Source of the DNA: Pseudosulfitobacter sp. DSM 107133 | GTDB lineage: Bacteria > Pseudomonadota > Alphaproteobacteria > Rhodobacterales > Rhodobacteraceae | Direction: 5' to 3' | Length of the DNA: 64,000 nt | Assembly: GCF_022788695.1 (NCBI RefSeq) | Contig: NZ_CP085154.1 | Span: 2,418,001-2,482,000, forward strand | In this document: in pieces, positions 43,545 to 51,553 of the stretch | How the letters are laid out: the number at the start of each line of letters is the position of its first letter | Position numbering within the stretch: the first letter of the stretch is position 1 | Program-made: the position numbers and the translations under genes | Notes under the pieces: generated by a model | Databases searched by the model: none | Seen by the model: the letters and a program-made list of their open reading frames with translations, nothing else | Told to the model about the DNA's origin: nothing

Positions 43545-44159
43545 ATGCGCCCCATGGCCACAGCTTCAAGACTGTTGAAATTGCTCCGCACAGCGGCGCA
43601 CCGGCCCGAGCCTCATCTGGCAGTTGACGGCGTCCTGGACGCATCGGGTCCGGCAGCGCGTCCACAGCACGCCGCCGGATCCACCACCCTCCCCTTGTTA
43701 AGCATTCCCAGCCCCGACCCCACTGGCGAAGACCGCGCATGTGACATGCACAAGACCAGGGGGCAGCGCCTTGCCCGTCAGGAAAACTGGACGGCAGTAT
43801 CCGAAGCCATCCGCACCGCCGAAGCCGCCGCCAGCCGCACGCCGGGGGGTATGCCCGTGGCCGAGTTGATTGCGTTCGGTGCCCGCGCCGATGTGGTCTA
43901 TGCTGCCGAGCACGCCCTGTTGACGGGGCGTCCCGCCAAAGATGCCCCGTTGCTGGACGGCATCATCGCATTGGAAGAAGTGCTGGCGGAATTTCCCGAC
44001 GATTATGTCATCGCAACCGTGGTCGCGATGACACATATCGACATCGGCTGGGCATGGCGCGGCACAGGCTGGACCGTCGAAGTGTCGGCGCGCAACCGCG
44101 AAGCCTTTGACGCCCATTTCGACCGTGCCCGCGATATTATCGAAATTTTTTTGCCGTAA
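43545..44159 (+). CDS. Unknown protein, N-terminal part of a frame-shifted gene
   Basis: 204 residues; an internal ATG at 43746 is an alternative start and would drop a low-complexity Pro/Ala-rich leader. The conserved-looking part begins T-R-G-Q-R-L-A-R-Q-E-N-W and is helical, with A-E-L-I-A-F-G-A-R-A-D-V-V-Y-A-A-E-H-A near 111-129. The frame ends shortly after a run of seven T (44146-44152). A single -1 shift there joins it to the frame of the next entry without a stop, giving about 432 residues in all. No family is recognised. Confidence 0.6.
   Translation: MRPMATASRLLKLLRTAAHRPEPHLAVDGVLDASGPAARPQHAAGSTTLPLLSIPSPDPTGEDRACDMHKTRGQRLARQENWTAVSEAIRTAEAAASRTPGGMPVAELIAFGARADVVYAAEHALLTGRPAKDAPLLDGIIALEEVLAEFPDDYVIATVVAMTHIDIGWAWRGTGWTVEVSARNREAFDAHFDRARDIIEIFLP
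44146..44152 (+). other. Seven-T run where the frame shifts by -1
   Basis: In the upstream frame the run reads T-TTT-TTG at its 3' side, a form of the X-XXY-YYZ slippery heptamer. A -1 slip, or the restoration of one lost T, continues into the downstream frame through F-F-A-V-I-D-H-R-S-P-L-L and on to the stop at 44842. Confidence 0.7.
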
Positions 44160-44200
44160 TCGACCACCGCTCGCCGCTGCTGGCTGCGGCCCATTGCGCC

Positions 44201-44842
44201 GTGCGCAGCGGGTTGCCGACCGACACCAAGCGTCTGGTCAGCGACTATGAAGCGCTGATTGATATGGACCCGCTGAACGCGCGGGGCTACCGGAATTTGG
44301 GCACACATCTGCTGCCGCGCTGGCACGGTTCTGTGCAGGAACTAGAGCTTCAGGCCCGTCGAATGGCAAGCCGCAGTCACGCGATATGGGGGGCTGGCGG
44401 CTATACCTGGGTCATGCTGGACGCCATTGCGCAAGACGACGCGGCCTGTGCTCGGCTGGATCTCGAATTCTTTATCGAGGGGTTGCACGACATTCTGGAA
44501 CGACGCGCCGACCAGCACACGGTAAACCTGCTGGCGGCCTATTGTGCCAACACCATGGGCATGACGATGGATGCTGCCGATAGTGTAGCCTTTGTTCGCG
44601 GCCAGATTGCCGACTGCGCAAAATGGATCATCCGCCGGCATCTGACCGAACTGCACCCGATGATCTGGGCCCATGCGGCACGCGGATTCGACAACAATCT
44701 GCGGGTGCGTTGCCCCGACCGGTTTGCTGCCGCAGGGGCGGCCGATGCCCACCGCATCCTGTGTGACATGTTCCGCCGCGAGATGTCGCAGGGCAACCGG
44801 GTGGTGTTCACCGATCACGGTGCCCAGCTTGAGCCGGTCTAG
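44201..44842 (+). CDS. Unknown protein, C-terminal part of the frame-shifted gene
   Basis: 213 residues from a GTG at 44201, though its frame is open back into the seven-T run at 44146. Features: D-M-D-P-L-N-A-R-G-Y-R-N-L-G near residues 21-34, resembling a TPR-like helix turn, G-G-Y-T-W-V-M-L-D-A near 65-74 and H-T-V-N-L-L-A-A-Y near 104-112. Together with the preceding piece the helical pattern suggests a TPR-like repeat protein; this is a guess. Its TAG stop overlaps the TAG of the convergent gene in the palindrome CTAG (44839-44842). Confidence 0.6.
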   Translation: MRSGLPTDTKRLVSDYEALIDMDPLNARGYRNLGTHLLPRWHGSVQELELQARRMASRSHAIWGAGGYTWVMLDAIAQDDAACARLDLEFFIEGLHDILERRADQHTVNLLAAYCANTMGMTMDAADSVAFVRGQIADCAKWIIRRHLTELHPMIWAHAARGFDNNLRVRCPDRFAAAGAADAHRILCDMFRREMSQGNRVVFTDHGAQLEPV

Positions 44843-45342
44843 GCGCGCGCCAAACGACGCGCTGCCGAGGCCAGCAAGGCCCGCGAATACAGCCCATGCG
44901 CGCCTTTAAGACTGTCGAACACCGGCCCCAGCACCAAAGCGCCCGATTTTGAACGGACAGGCACCACAACCGAGCCGAAAAACAATTTGGTGTCAGCACC
45001 TTGTGCTGCGACCTTGAACCAGGACTTAGTGCGCCCGGAGCGTTCGGCCAGTATCATTTCATCGCTGCGCCGTGCCTCGACCTGCCAGACCGCGAACCGC
45101 TCGGCCTGCCCGCTGGCCACCGCCTGCGCCTCGACGTCGGTTGACGGGGCGCCCGCCGCAAACCGCAGCACCAGCCGTTCGGCGCGAAACAGCGGCGTGG
45201 TATAGAAGGCGCCGACATAATCGGCCAGCGTCACCTGCCCCGGCACCACACAGGTATAGCAATCGCTGTGAAATCCGGCCTGCGCGGCAAAGGGCGCGAT
45301 CAGGCTTTCGGGCGGCGCGTCTTGTGTTTGAATATCAACCAT
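44839..45342 (-). CDS. Conserved-looking protein of unknown function
   Basis: 167 residues from the ATG at 45342; longer upstream frames overlap gatB leader sequence. The protein has [10 protein letters not shown] near residues 22-31, [11 protein letters not shown] near 41-51, strands with R-L-V-L-R-F-A-A-G and a [21 protein letters not shown] segment that reads like a small beta-sheet domain of polyketide-cyclase or DUF2867 type. I cannot name a function. It is divergent from gatB with 120 bp between the starts. Confidence 0.6.
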   Translation of the reverse strand: MVDIQTQDAPPESLIAPFAAQAGFHSDCYTCVVPGQVTLADYVGAFYTTPLFRAERLVLRFAAGAPSTDVEAQAVASGQAERFAVWQVEARRSDEMILAERSGRTKSWFKVAAQGADTKLFFGSVVVPVRSKSGALVLGPVFDSLKGAHGLYSRALLASAARRLARA

Positions 45343-45462
45343 GGCGTCACATTGGCCTACTTGCCGCCCTGCGCCCAGCCCGCGCAATGTCGCAGCCCTC
45401 TTGCAGCACAGCGGGCGCTGGACTACACCGTCCGGCAATGCCCCACAGCCTTTGGTGAGACC

Positions 45463-46974
45463 ATGCTTGACCTGTCCTATGACCTGCCGAAACCCCGCGT
45501 GATTGCCGGTGCCAAACACGACTGGGAACTGGTGATCGGGATGGAAGTCCACGCACAGGTGGCGTCAAACGCCAAGCTGTTCTCGGGGGCGTCGACCCTG
45601 TTCGGGGCCGAGCCCAATTCGAACGTGGCCTTTGTCGATGCGGCGATGCCCGGCATGTTGCCCGTGATCAACGAATATTGCATCGAACAGGCCGTGCGCA
45701 CGGGGCTGGGCCTGAACGCCGAGATCCACCTGAAATCGGCCTTTGACCGCAAGAATTATTTCTACCCCGACCAGCCGGCCGGCTATCAGATCAGCCAGTT
45801 GTACCACCCCATCGTGGGCGAGGGTGAAGTGCTGGTGGAACTGGGCGACGGCACCGCGCGCCCGGTGCGCGTGGAACGCATCCACATGGAACAGGACGCG
45901 GGCAAGTCGATTCACGACATGGACCCCGACATGTCCTTTGTCGACCTGAACCGCGCCGGCGTCTGCCTGATGGAGATCGTCAGCCGCCCCGACATCCGCA
46001 GCGCCGAAGAGGCCGCAGCCTATATCCTGAAGCTGCGCCAGATCATGCGCTATCTGGGCACCTGCGACGGTGACATGCAGAACGGCAACCTGCGCGCGGA
46101 CGTCAACGTGTCGGTCTGTCGGCCCGGTGACTATGAACGTTACCGCGAGTCCGGCGATTTCGGCCATCTGGGCACGCGCTGCGAGATCAAGAACATGAAC
46201 TCGACCCGCTTTATCCAGCAGGCCATCGAAGTCGAGGCACGCCGCCAGATTGCCATCCTCGAGGCCGGCGGCGAAGTGGATCAGGAAACGCGCGGCTTTG
46301 ACCCCGTCAAGGGCGAGACCCGCACACAGCGGTCCAAGGAAGAAGCGCATGACTATCGCTATTTCCCCGACCCCGACCTGCTGCCGCTGGAGATCGAACA
46401 GGACTGGGTTGACCAGATCAAATCCTCCCTGCCCGAGCTGCCAGACGCCAAGAAGGCACGTTTTATCAACGACTTCGGCCTGACAGACTATGACGCTTCC
46501 GTGCTGACCGCCGATCTGGACAGCGCCGGCTATTTCGAGGCCGTGGCCGCAGGTCGCGACGGCAAGATGGCCGCGAACTGGGTCATCAACGAATTGTTCG
46601 GCCGCCTGAAAAAAGACGACAAGGACATCGACGCAAGCCCCGTGACGCCCGCGCAGCTGGGTGGCATCATCGACCTGATCGCCTCGGATGCGATCAGCGG
46701 CAAGATTGCCAAGGATGTCTTTGAAATCGCCTATACCACAGGCCGCGACCCCGCCGAGATCGTCGAGACCGAGGGCCTGAAGCAGGTCACCGACACCGGC
46801 GCCATCGAGGCCGCGGTGGACGAGATCATCGCCGCAAACCCCGATCAGGTCGCCAAGGCGCAGGAAAACCCCAAGCTTGCAGGTTGGTTCGTCGGTCAGG
46901 TGATGAAAGCCACCGGCGGCAAGGCCAACCCCAAGGCGGTCAACGATCTGGTTGCGCAAAAGCTCAAGGGCTGA
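45463..46974 (+). CDS. gatB: Aspartyl/glutamyl-tRNA amidotransferase subunit B
   Basis: 503 residues from the ATG at 45463, which gives the normal GatB length. GatB is the kinase subunit that activates Glu-tRNA(Gln) or Asp-tRNA(Asn) for amidation. The protein has [12 protein letters not shown] near residues 22-33, [16 protein letters not shown] near 91-106 and R-A-D-V-N-V-S-V near 209-216. The C-terminal helical YqeY-like domain binds tRNA. Neither gatA nor gatC is in the window, so the complex is encoded at separate sites. Confidence 0.97.
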   Translation: MLDLSYDLPKPRVIAGAKHDWELVIGMEVHAQVASNAKLFSGASTLFGAEPNSNVAFVDAAMPGMLPVINEYCIEQAVRTGLGLNAEIHLKSAFDRKNYFYPDQPAGYQISQLYHPIVGEGEVLVELGDGTARPVRVERIHMEQDAGKSIHDMDPDMSFVDLNRAGVCLMEIVSRPDIRSAEEAAAYILKLRQIMRYLGTCDGDMQNGNLRADVNVSVCRPGDYERYRESGDFGHLGTRCEIKNMNSTRFIQQAIEVEARRQIAILEAGGEVDQETRGFDPVKGETRTQRSKEEAHDYRYFPDPDLLPLEIEQDWVDQIKSSLPELPDAKKARFINDFGLTDYDASVLTADLDSAGYFEAVAAGRDGKMAANWVINELFGRLKKDDKDIDASPVTPAQLGGIIDLIASDAISGKIAKDVFEIAYTTGRDPAEIVETEGLKQVTDTGAIEAAVDEIIAANPDQVAKAQENPKLAGWFVGQVMKATGGKANPKAVNDLVAQKLKG

Positions 46975-46982
46975 TCCACCCC

Positions 46983-47037
46983 TGCTTTCTTTTGGCCATA
47001 AATATCCAAATGCAACGCGCGCCCCAAGCGGGCGCGC
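46983..47037. repeat. Intergenic hairpin repeat, divergent copy
   Basis: TGCTTTCTTTTGGCCATAAATATCC matches the left half of the repeat at 17743, but the right half is a different hairpin, GCGCGCCC-caagc-GGGCGCGC (47017-47037). It follows the gatB stop by about 8 bp and may act as its terminator. Confidence 0.6.
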
Positions 47038-47107
47038 CGCCACGTCGCGCTTTACCTTGCCGCGAACGCCCCTCACCTTGGGTCAACCCAAGTGACGAAG
47101 GCAGAGC

Positions 47108-47608
47108 ATGACCAACCCCACCCCACACTCCGACCTGCTGTTCCGCAGCAAGATGATGACCGTGCGCCCCGAATGGATCGACTATAACGGGCATTTGAAC
47201 ATGGCCTATTATTCGGTGCTGATGGACACCTCCGTCGATGATCTTTACCCGCAGTTCGGCTTTGGGCCGGATTACCTGAAATCCACTGGATGCACGACGT
47301 ATATTGCCGAATTTCACATCTGCTATGTGCGCGAGTTGCACGAAGGCGATCAGGTCTATTCCACGGTGCAACTGATTGATTTTGATGAGAAACGATTCCA
47401 CCTCTATCAAGAGCTTTGGCACAGGGACGGCTGGCTGGCTGCCACCGGCGAAGGGCTGACGCTTCATGTGGACCAATCCGGCCCGCGCGTGGCCCCGATG
47501 CCTGACAGCATTCTGGCAAACCTGCGCAAGATGCATGTGGCCCAGGCGGCGCTGCCACGGCCCGAACGTGCCGGCCGCAAGATCGGCATTCCTGCGCCCA
47601 AGGGCTGA
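47108..47608 (+). CDS. Hotdog-fold acyl-CoA thioesterase
   Basis: 166 residues. The hotdog core has W-I-D-Y-N-G-H-L-N-M-A-Y-Y near residues 23-35, in which the Asp and the following H-L-N-M helix match 4-hydroxybenzoyl-CoA-type thioesterases, and C-Y-V-R-E-L-H-E-G-D-Q-V near 72-83. The reaction is hydrolysis of an acyl-CoA; the acyl group is not known. Related proteins occur in carnitine/betaine clusters, but no such genes are near. It stands alone between gatB and the DUF4177 gene. Confidence 0.83.
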   Translation: MTNPTPHSDLLFRSKMMTVRPEWIDYNGHLNMAYYSVLMDTSVDDLYPQFGFGPDYLKSTGCTTYIAEFHICYVRELHEGDQVYSTVQLIDFDEKRFHLYQELWHRDGWLAATGEGLTLHVDQSGPRVAPMPDSILANLRKMHVAQAALPRPERAGRKIGIPAPKG

Positions 47609-47642
47609 TGCACTCTTTCACATCCTGCCCCCAGTTGGTATA

Positions 47643-47672
47643 CGCCCCTCCGCAATGACATCATCAGGGGCG
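47643..47672 (+). promoter_or_regulatory. Hairpin just upstream of the DUF4177 gene
   Basis: CGCCCCT (47643-47649) pairs with AGGGGCG (47666-47672) over a 16-nt loop. The start ATG at 47684 has no other purine-rich ribosome site, so the AGGGG in the hairpin may be the one used, although its spacing is long. It could also end the thioesterase transcript. Confidence 0.4.
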
Positions 47673-47683
47673 ATTGCACGGTC

Positions 47684-48256
47684 ATGAAACAATACGAATA
47701 CAAGGTCGTTCCAGCGCCCGCCAAAGGCCTGAAAGCACAGGGACTAAAAAGCCCGGAAGCGCGCTATGCCCACGCAATCGAAACGCTGATGAACGAACTG
47801 GCCGGTGACGGCTGGGACTACCAGCGCGCCGACACGCTGCCCTCGACCGAACGCGCGGGGCTGACCGGATCGACAACCGAATGGCGCCATCTGCTGATCT
47901 TTCGCCGTGCGCTGCCAACAGCGCAAGCAACGGCAGCGCCCGCGCCTGTCGCTGCCGAACAGCAAGCCGCGCCTGCCCCAGTGCCTGCCCCCGTCCCGGT
48001 GCAAACCGCGGCACCCGCCCCCGTTCAAGAGGCGGCACTTCGGCCAGAACCCGCAGTGGTCGCCGCGAAAAGCGACCCTGAGGATGACGATGCGGCACCG
48101 GCAGATGAACAGAAATCGCCCCGTTTGGGCGCCACCCACATGCTGTCCGACAATGGCGTCGAGGAGACCTCTGAAGTGTCGGGCATGACCAGTTCGCTGC
48201 AAAACCTTGCCAGCAACCGCAACCGCCTCAAAGGGGTCACCCGCGACGACAAATGA
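47684..48256 (+). CDS. DUF4177 protein with Ala/Pro-rich tail
   Basis: 190 residues. The N-terminal part (about 1-75) is the small DUF4177 domain: Y-E-Y-K-V-V-P near 3-9, L-N/M-N-E-L-A-G-D-G-W-D-Y near 36-47 and W-R-H-L-L-I-F-R-R near 67-75. The middle (about 80-130) is a low-complexity Ala-Pro-Val stretch, then an acidic block and a C-terminal G-A-T-H-M-L-S-D-N-G-V-E. The function is unknown. Its stop directly abuts the stop of bolA on the other strand, with no base between. Confidence 0.8.
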   Translation: MKQYEYKVVPAPAKGLKAQGLKSPEARYAHAIETLMNELAGDGWDYQRADTLPSTERAGLTGSTTEWRHLLIFRRALPTAQATAAPAPVAAEQQAAPAPVPAPVPVQTAAPAPVQEAALRPEPAVVAAKSDPEDDDAAPADEQKSPRLGATHMLSDNGVEETSEVSGMTSSLQNLASNRNRLKGVTRDDK

Positions 48257-48514
48257 TTAGCCGTCGGCGTCGATGGCAAGGGCGTGAATGCGCCCGATCA
48301 GATCGGCCCCGATGGCCGCATGAACCGCGCGGTGACGGGCAATCCGGCTCTGACCTGCGAATTCCGCCGCGCGAATGCGCACGTTGAAATGACTTTGTCC
48401 GGCGTCCGGTGCGCCCGCATGTCCGGCATGGGATGCACTGTCATCCACCACCTCTAGCTCGCGCGGTGAAAACACATCGTTCAACTTTTCCGCAATCTCG
48501 TCTGCCACTCGCAT
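48257..48514 (-). CDS. BolA family protein
   Basis: 85 residues from the ATG at 48514; an in-frame GTG at 48526 is the other candidate. BolA proteins act with monothiol glutaredoxins in iron-sulfur cluster trafficking and stress. The family pattern is clear: I-A-E-K-L-N near the start, E-L-E-V-V-D-D-S-A-S-H-A-G-H near 19-32, S-H-F-N-V-R-I near 41-47 and R-H-R-A-V-H-A-A-I near 60-68. The His in S-H-A-G-H and the R-H-R-A-V-H pair are the expected cluster ligands. It is divergent from the J-domain gene. Confidence 0.9.
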   Translation of the reverse strand: MRVADEIAEKLNDVFSPRELEVVDDSASHAGHAGAPDAGQSHFNVRIRAAEFAGQSRIARHRAVHAAIGADLIGRIHALAIDADG

Positions 48515-48600
48515 TTTTTCGCTCACTTTTTCACTGCGCCCCCTTCTATCTCCCTCCCAATATCCTAAAGTAACGGCCCAGAGTCGATAAGGTTGTCCCA

Positions 48601-49227
48601 ATGTCCAAGTCTGATCCCTTCGGTTTCGATATGTCCGTCTCCTCCGCCAAGAAAAAGAACCCGCGCGGACGTCGCGGGATGTCGGGGGCGTCCGAAACCT
48701 CGACCCGCATTTGCGACCACGACGGCTGTGACGAGCCCGGCAAATACCGCGCGCCCAAGGCGCCGGATGTGCTGGACGATTATTTCTGGTTCTGTCAGCA
48801 GCATGTGCGCGAATATAACCTGAAATGGAATTTCTTCGACGGCACCACCGAGGCCGAGCTGAATGCGCAAATGTCCAAGGACAAGGTCTGGGAACGCGCA
48901 ACCAAGCCGCTGGGCGACCCCGAAGCGCGCGCCTGGGCGCGGCTGGGCATCGAGGATCCGCATCAGGTGCTGGGGGCCAATGCCACGCAGAACCCCGGAA
49001 AGGCCGGTGGCGCGGGCAAGAAACTGCCCCCCACCGAACGTCGTGCGGCGGACATTCTGGAAGCCAAGGACCACTGGACCAAGGCCGAGGTGCGCAAGGC
49101 CTACAAGGCGCTCATCAAGGTGCTGCACCCCGACATGAACGGCGGCGACCGCTCGCAGGAAGAACAGTTGCAAGAGGTCATGTGGGCCTGGGAACAGATC
49201 AAGGCCAGCAAGAACTTCAAGGACTGA
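48601..49227 (+). CDS. J-domain (DnaJ-like) protein
   Basis: 208 residues. The C-terminal part (about 140-205) is a J domain: W-T-K-A-E-V-R-K-A-Y-K-A-L-I-K-V-L-H-P-D-M-N-G-G-D, whose H-P-D at about 179-181 is the motif that stimulates DnaK ATPase. The N-terminal part has C-D-H-D-G-C near residues 38-43 and F-C-Q-Q-H near 64-68, a likely small metal site. The zinc-finger and peptide-binding domains of true DnaJ are missing, so it is a specialised co-chaperone. Its placement near bolA and the cobaltochelatase genes could mean a role in metal-cofactor assembly, which is inference. Confidence 0.87.
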   Translation: MSKSDPFGFDMSVSSAKKKNPRGRRGMSGASETSTRICDHDGCDEPGKYRAPKAPDVLDDYFWFCQQHVREYNLKWNFFDGTTEAELNAQMSKDKVWERATKPLGDPEARAWARLGIEDPHQVLGANATQNPGKAGGAGKKLPPTERRAADILEAKDHWTKAEVRKAYKALIKVLHPDMNGGDRSQEEQLQEVMWAWEQIKASKNFKD

Positions 49228-49268
49228 GTGTGTGTTTGGCCGGCGTTCGCGCCGCTGTGGAAACGAAA

Positions 49269-49294
49269 AAACGCCCCGCAACAGCGGGGCGTTT
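49269..49294. terminator. Bidirectional terminator between the J-domain and fasciclin genes
   Basis: AAACGCCCCGC (49269-49279) pairs with GCGGGGCGTTT (49284-49294) over an AACA loop, eleven perfect pairs. Read leftward it ends in six T. It lies between the two convergent stops. Confidence 0.9.
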
Positions 49295-49341
49295 GTCGTT
49301 TCAGGCTGGTGGAGGAGGATACCAGCCCCCGCGCGCGGGGT

Positions 49342-49905
49342 TTATTCCGCAGGCAGCAGAACAGCGTCGATCACATGGATCACGCCGTTCGACTGTTTCA
49401 CGTCGGCAATGGTCACGTTGGCTGTGCGGCCACGCTCGTCTGTCAGCGTGATGGTGTCACCCGACATTTTGGCGCTGAGTGTGCAGCCACCCACTGTCGG
49501 CACGTCATGCGCCCCGCCGTCATCCGCGATCATACCGGCAATGGCATCCGACATCGCGTCGGCAGCGACGACGTGGCAGGTCAGGATTTTGGTCAGCAAG
49601 TCTTTGTTCTCTGGCTTCAGCAGAGTTTCAACAGTGCCGGCTTTCAGCATGGCAAAGGCTTCGTTGGTCGGGGCGAAAACGGTGAACGGGCCTGGGCTCG
49701 CCAGCGTATCAACCAGACCAGCGGCCTTGACTGCGGCCACCAGCGTTGTGTGATCTGCCGAGTTCACCGCGTTTTCAACGATGTTCTTGTCGGCGTACAT
49801 GGCAGCGCCACCCACCATCGGATTGTCAGCGGCCACAGCGGCCATACCAAAACCCGACAAGCCAAGAACCAGAGCGGATGTCGCGAGTGTCTTAGTAGAA
49901 AACAT
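49342..49905 (-). CDS. Secreted fasciclin (FAS1) domain protein
   Basis: 187 residues from the ATG at 49905, chosen for the GGGAG ribosome site and a signal peptide ending A-A-V-A-A. The FAS1 domain covers about 40-185: T-L-V-A-A-V-K-A-A-G-L-V-D-T-L near 53-67, the H1 box G-P-F-T-V-F-A-P-T-N-E-A-F near 71-83, and the H2 region V-I-H-V-I-D-A-V-L-L-P near 175-185. Such single-domain proteins act in adhesion or surface contact. It ends at the shared terminator and is divergent from cobS. Confidence 0.93.
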   Translation of the reverse strand: MFSTKTLATSALVLGLSGFGMAAVAADNPMVGGAAMYADKNIVENAVNSADHTTLVAAVKAAGLVDTLASPGPFTVFAPTNEAFAMLKAGTVETLLKPENKDLLTKILTCHVVAADAMSDAIAGMIADDGGAHDVPTVGGCTLSAKMSGDTITLTDERGRTANVTIADVKQSNGVIHVIDAVLLPAE

Positions 49906-50174
49906 GAAATAACTCCCATTGATGTCTGTCACCGGCGATGTGCCGGATGTACAAGAGGTACGGGAGCCCGCTGCCGCTAGTTTCAAAAGAGTTCAATTTT
50001 TTTGGTCACGATTATTTCAGCGCCACATGCTGGATTTTGACAGTCAAGGCGCTATCCGACGCCACGTCCCATGCTTTCGCAGCGCAACCCTGCCCGCCCC
50101 CCTTGCCCTTCCTTTCGATATGTTGCACCAACTGCCGGGTGCGCAAGGGCGCGAGATACCAAAGACAAGGACAG

Positions 50175-51164
50175 ATGATGGCCGACGGTGAACTGGAAAT
50201 TAGTGCGAAACCCACCGAAGAGATTTCCGTACGCGAAGTCTTTGGTATCGACACCGATATGGTCGTCAGAGGCTTTGCCGACCGCACAGAGCGGGTGCCG
50301 GATGTTGACAGCACCTATAAATTCGATGCCGATACCACGCTGGCCATTCTGGCCGGGTTCACACACAACCGCCGTGTGATGATCCAGGGCTATCACGGCA
50401 CCGGCAAATCGACCCACATCGAACAGGTCGCCGCCCGCCTGAACTGGCCCGCCGTGCGCGTCAACCTTGACAGCCACATCAGCCGGATCGACCTGATCGG
50501 CAAGGATGCGATCAAGCTGAAAGACGGCAAACAGGTCACCGATTTCCAGGAGGGCATCCTGCCCTGGGCGCTGCGCAACCCCACTGCCATCGTGTTCGAC
50601 GAATATGACGCGGGCCGTGCGGACGTGATGTTCGTGATCCAGCGTGTGCTGGAAGTGGACGGCAAGCTGACGCTGCTGGACCAGAACAAGGTGATCCACC
50701 CGCACCCCTATTTCCGCATCTTCGCCACCGCCAACACCGTTGGTCTGGGCGACACGACCGGCCTGTACCACGGCACACAACAGATCAACCAGGGCCAGAT
50801 GGACCGCTGGTCGCTGGTGGCCACGCTGAACTATCTGTCGATCGACGCGGAAACCGCGATCGTTCTGTCGAAGAACCCGCATTACAACACGGAAAAAGGC
50901 CGCAAGATCGTCAAGCAGATGGTCACGGTTGCCGATCTGACGCGCACCGCCTTCATGAACGGTGATCTGTCCACCGTGATGAGCCCGCGTACCGTTATCG
51001 CATGGGCCCAGAACGCCGAGATCTTCCGCAATGTGGGCTATGCCTTCCGCCTGTCGTTCCTGAACAAATGCGACGAGCTGGAGCGCCAGACCGTTGCCGA
51101 GTTCTACCAGCGTCTGTTCGACGAGGAACTGCCCGAAAGCGCGGCCAGCGTGAGCCTGGGGTGA
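50175..51164 (+). CDS. cobS: Cobaltochelatase subunit CobS
   Basis: 329 residues from the ATG at 50175 (a second ATG follows directly); AAGGAC lies just upstream. CobS is the AAA+ ATPase that with CobT drives cobalt insertion by CobN in aerobic cobalamin synthesis. Walker A is G-Y-H-G-T-G-K-S-T (72-80), and Walker B is I-V-F-D-E-Y-D near 140-146, followed by F-A-T-A-N-T sensor 1 near 182-187. The gene is followed by a small secreted-protein gene (GTGA overlap) and cobT. CobN is not in the window. No cobalamin riboswitch is apparent upstream. Confidence 0.96.
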   Translation: MMADGELEISAKPTEEISVREVFGIDTDMVVRGFADRTERVPDVDSTYKFDADTTLAILAGFTHNRRVMIQGYHGTGKSTHIEQVAARLNWPAVRVNLDSHISRIDLIGKDAIKLKDGKQVTDFQEGILPWALRNPTAIVFDEYDAGRADVMFVIQRVLEVDGKLTLLDQNKVIHPHPYFRIFATANTVGLGDTTGLYHGTQQINQGQMDRWSLVATLNYLSIDAETAIVLSKNPHYNTEKGRKIVKQMVTVADLTRTAFMNGDLSTVMSPRTVIAWAQNAEIFRNVGYAFRLSFLNKCDELERQTVAEFYQRLFDEELPESAASVSLG

Positions 51165-51553
51165 GCCTGAAGGCGCTGACAACCGCAGCCGCCACTGGCG
51201 TGCTCGGCGTCGGCGCCGCACAGGCCGACCGCGACCTGTCCATCCACCCCGCCGCCCAATGTGCGGCACTGTGGCTGGGCTATTCGGACTGCGCGGCAAA
51301 TTCGCCCTATCTGGCCGTTGATCCCGCAGATGCCGACCGTGCGGCCGCATTTCGCGCCGTTGCCCTGCGCCTTGGCACATCACCCCGCGCCCAGATCGAC
51401 CACTTTATCGCCCTCCAGCGCCCGCTGATGGAAAAACTGGTCGAAGCGATGATCTTTGGCCGCGACCGTCAAAGCACGGATGTGTTTGAAGCCCTCGACG
51501 AAACCTGCAAGAGTTTCGCCAAGGACCACCCCGAGACCCGAAAGCTGTCATGA
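51161..51553 (+). CDS. Small secreted protein between cobS and cobT, unknown
   Basis: 130 residues from a GTG at 51161 inside the cobS stop. A signal peptide is likely: [21 protein letters not shown], cleaved near residue 22. The mature part is helical with two Cys ([11 protein letters not shown]) near 36-46, one more near 117, and a charged end. I recognise no family. It overlaps cobT by ATGA, so it is coupled on both sides. CobS and CobT are cytoplasmic, so a periplasmic partner in the same unit is odd. Confidence 0.65.
   Translation: MSLKALTTAAATGVLGVGAAQADRDLSIHPAAQCAALWLGYSDCAANSPYLAVDPADADRAAAFRAVALRLGTSPRAQIDHFIALQRPLMEKLVEAMIFGRDRQSTDVFEALDETCKSFAKDHPETRKLS

Noticed and set aside
49906..50174. 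Cobalamin riboswitch upstream of cobS
   Set aside because: I looked for the B12-box type elements and a long structured leader and found nothing convincing in this gap.
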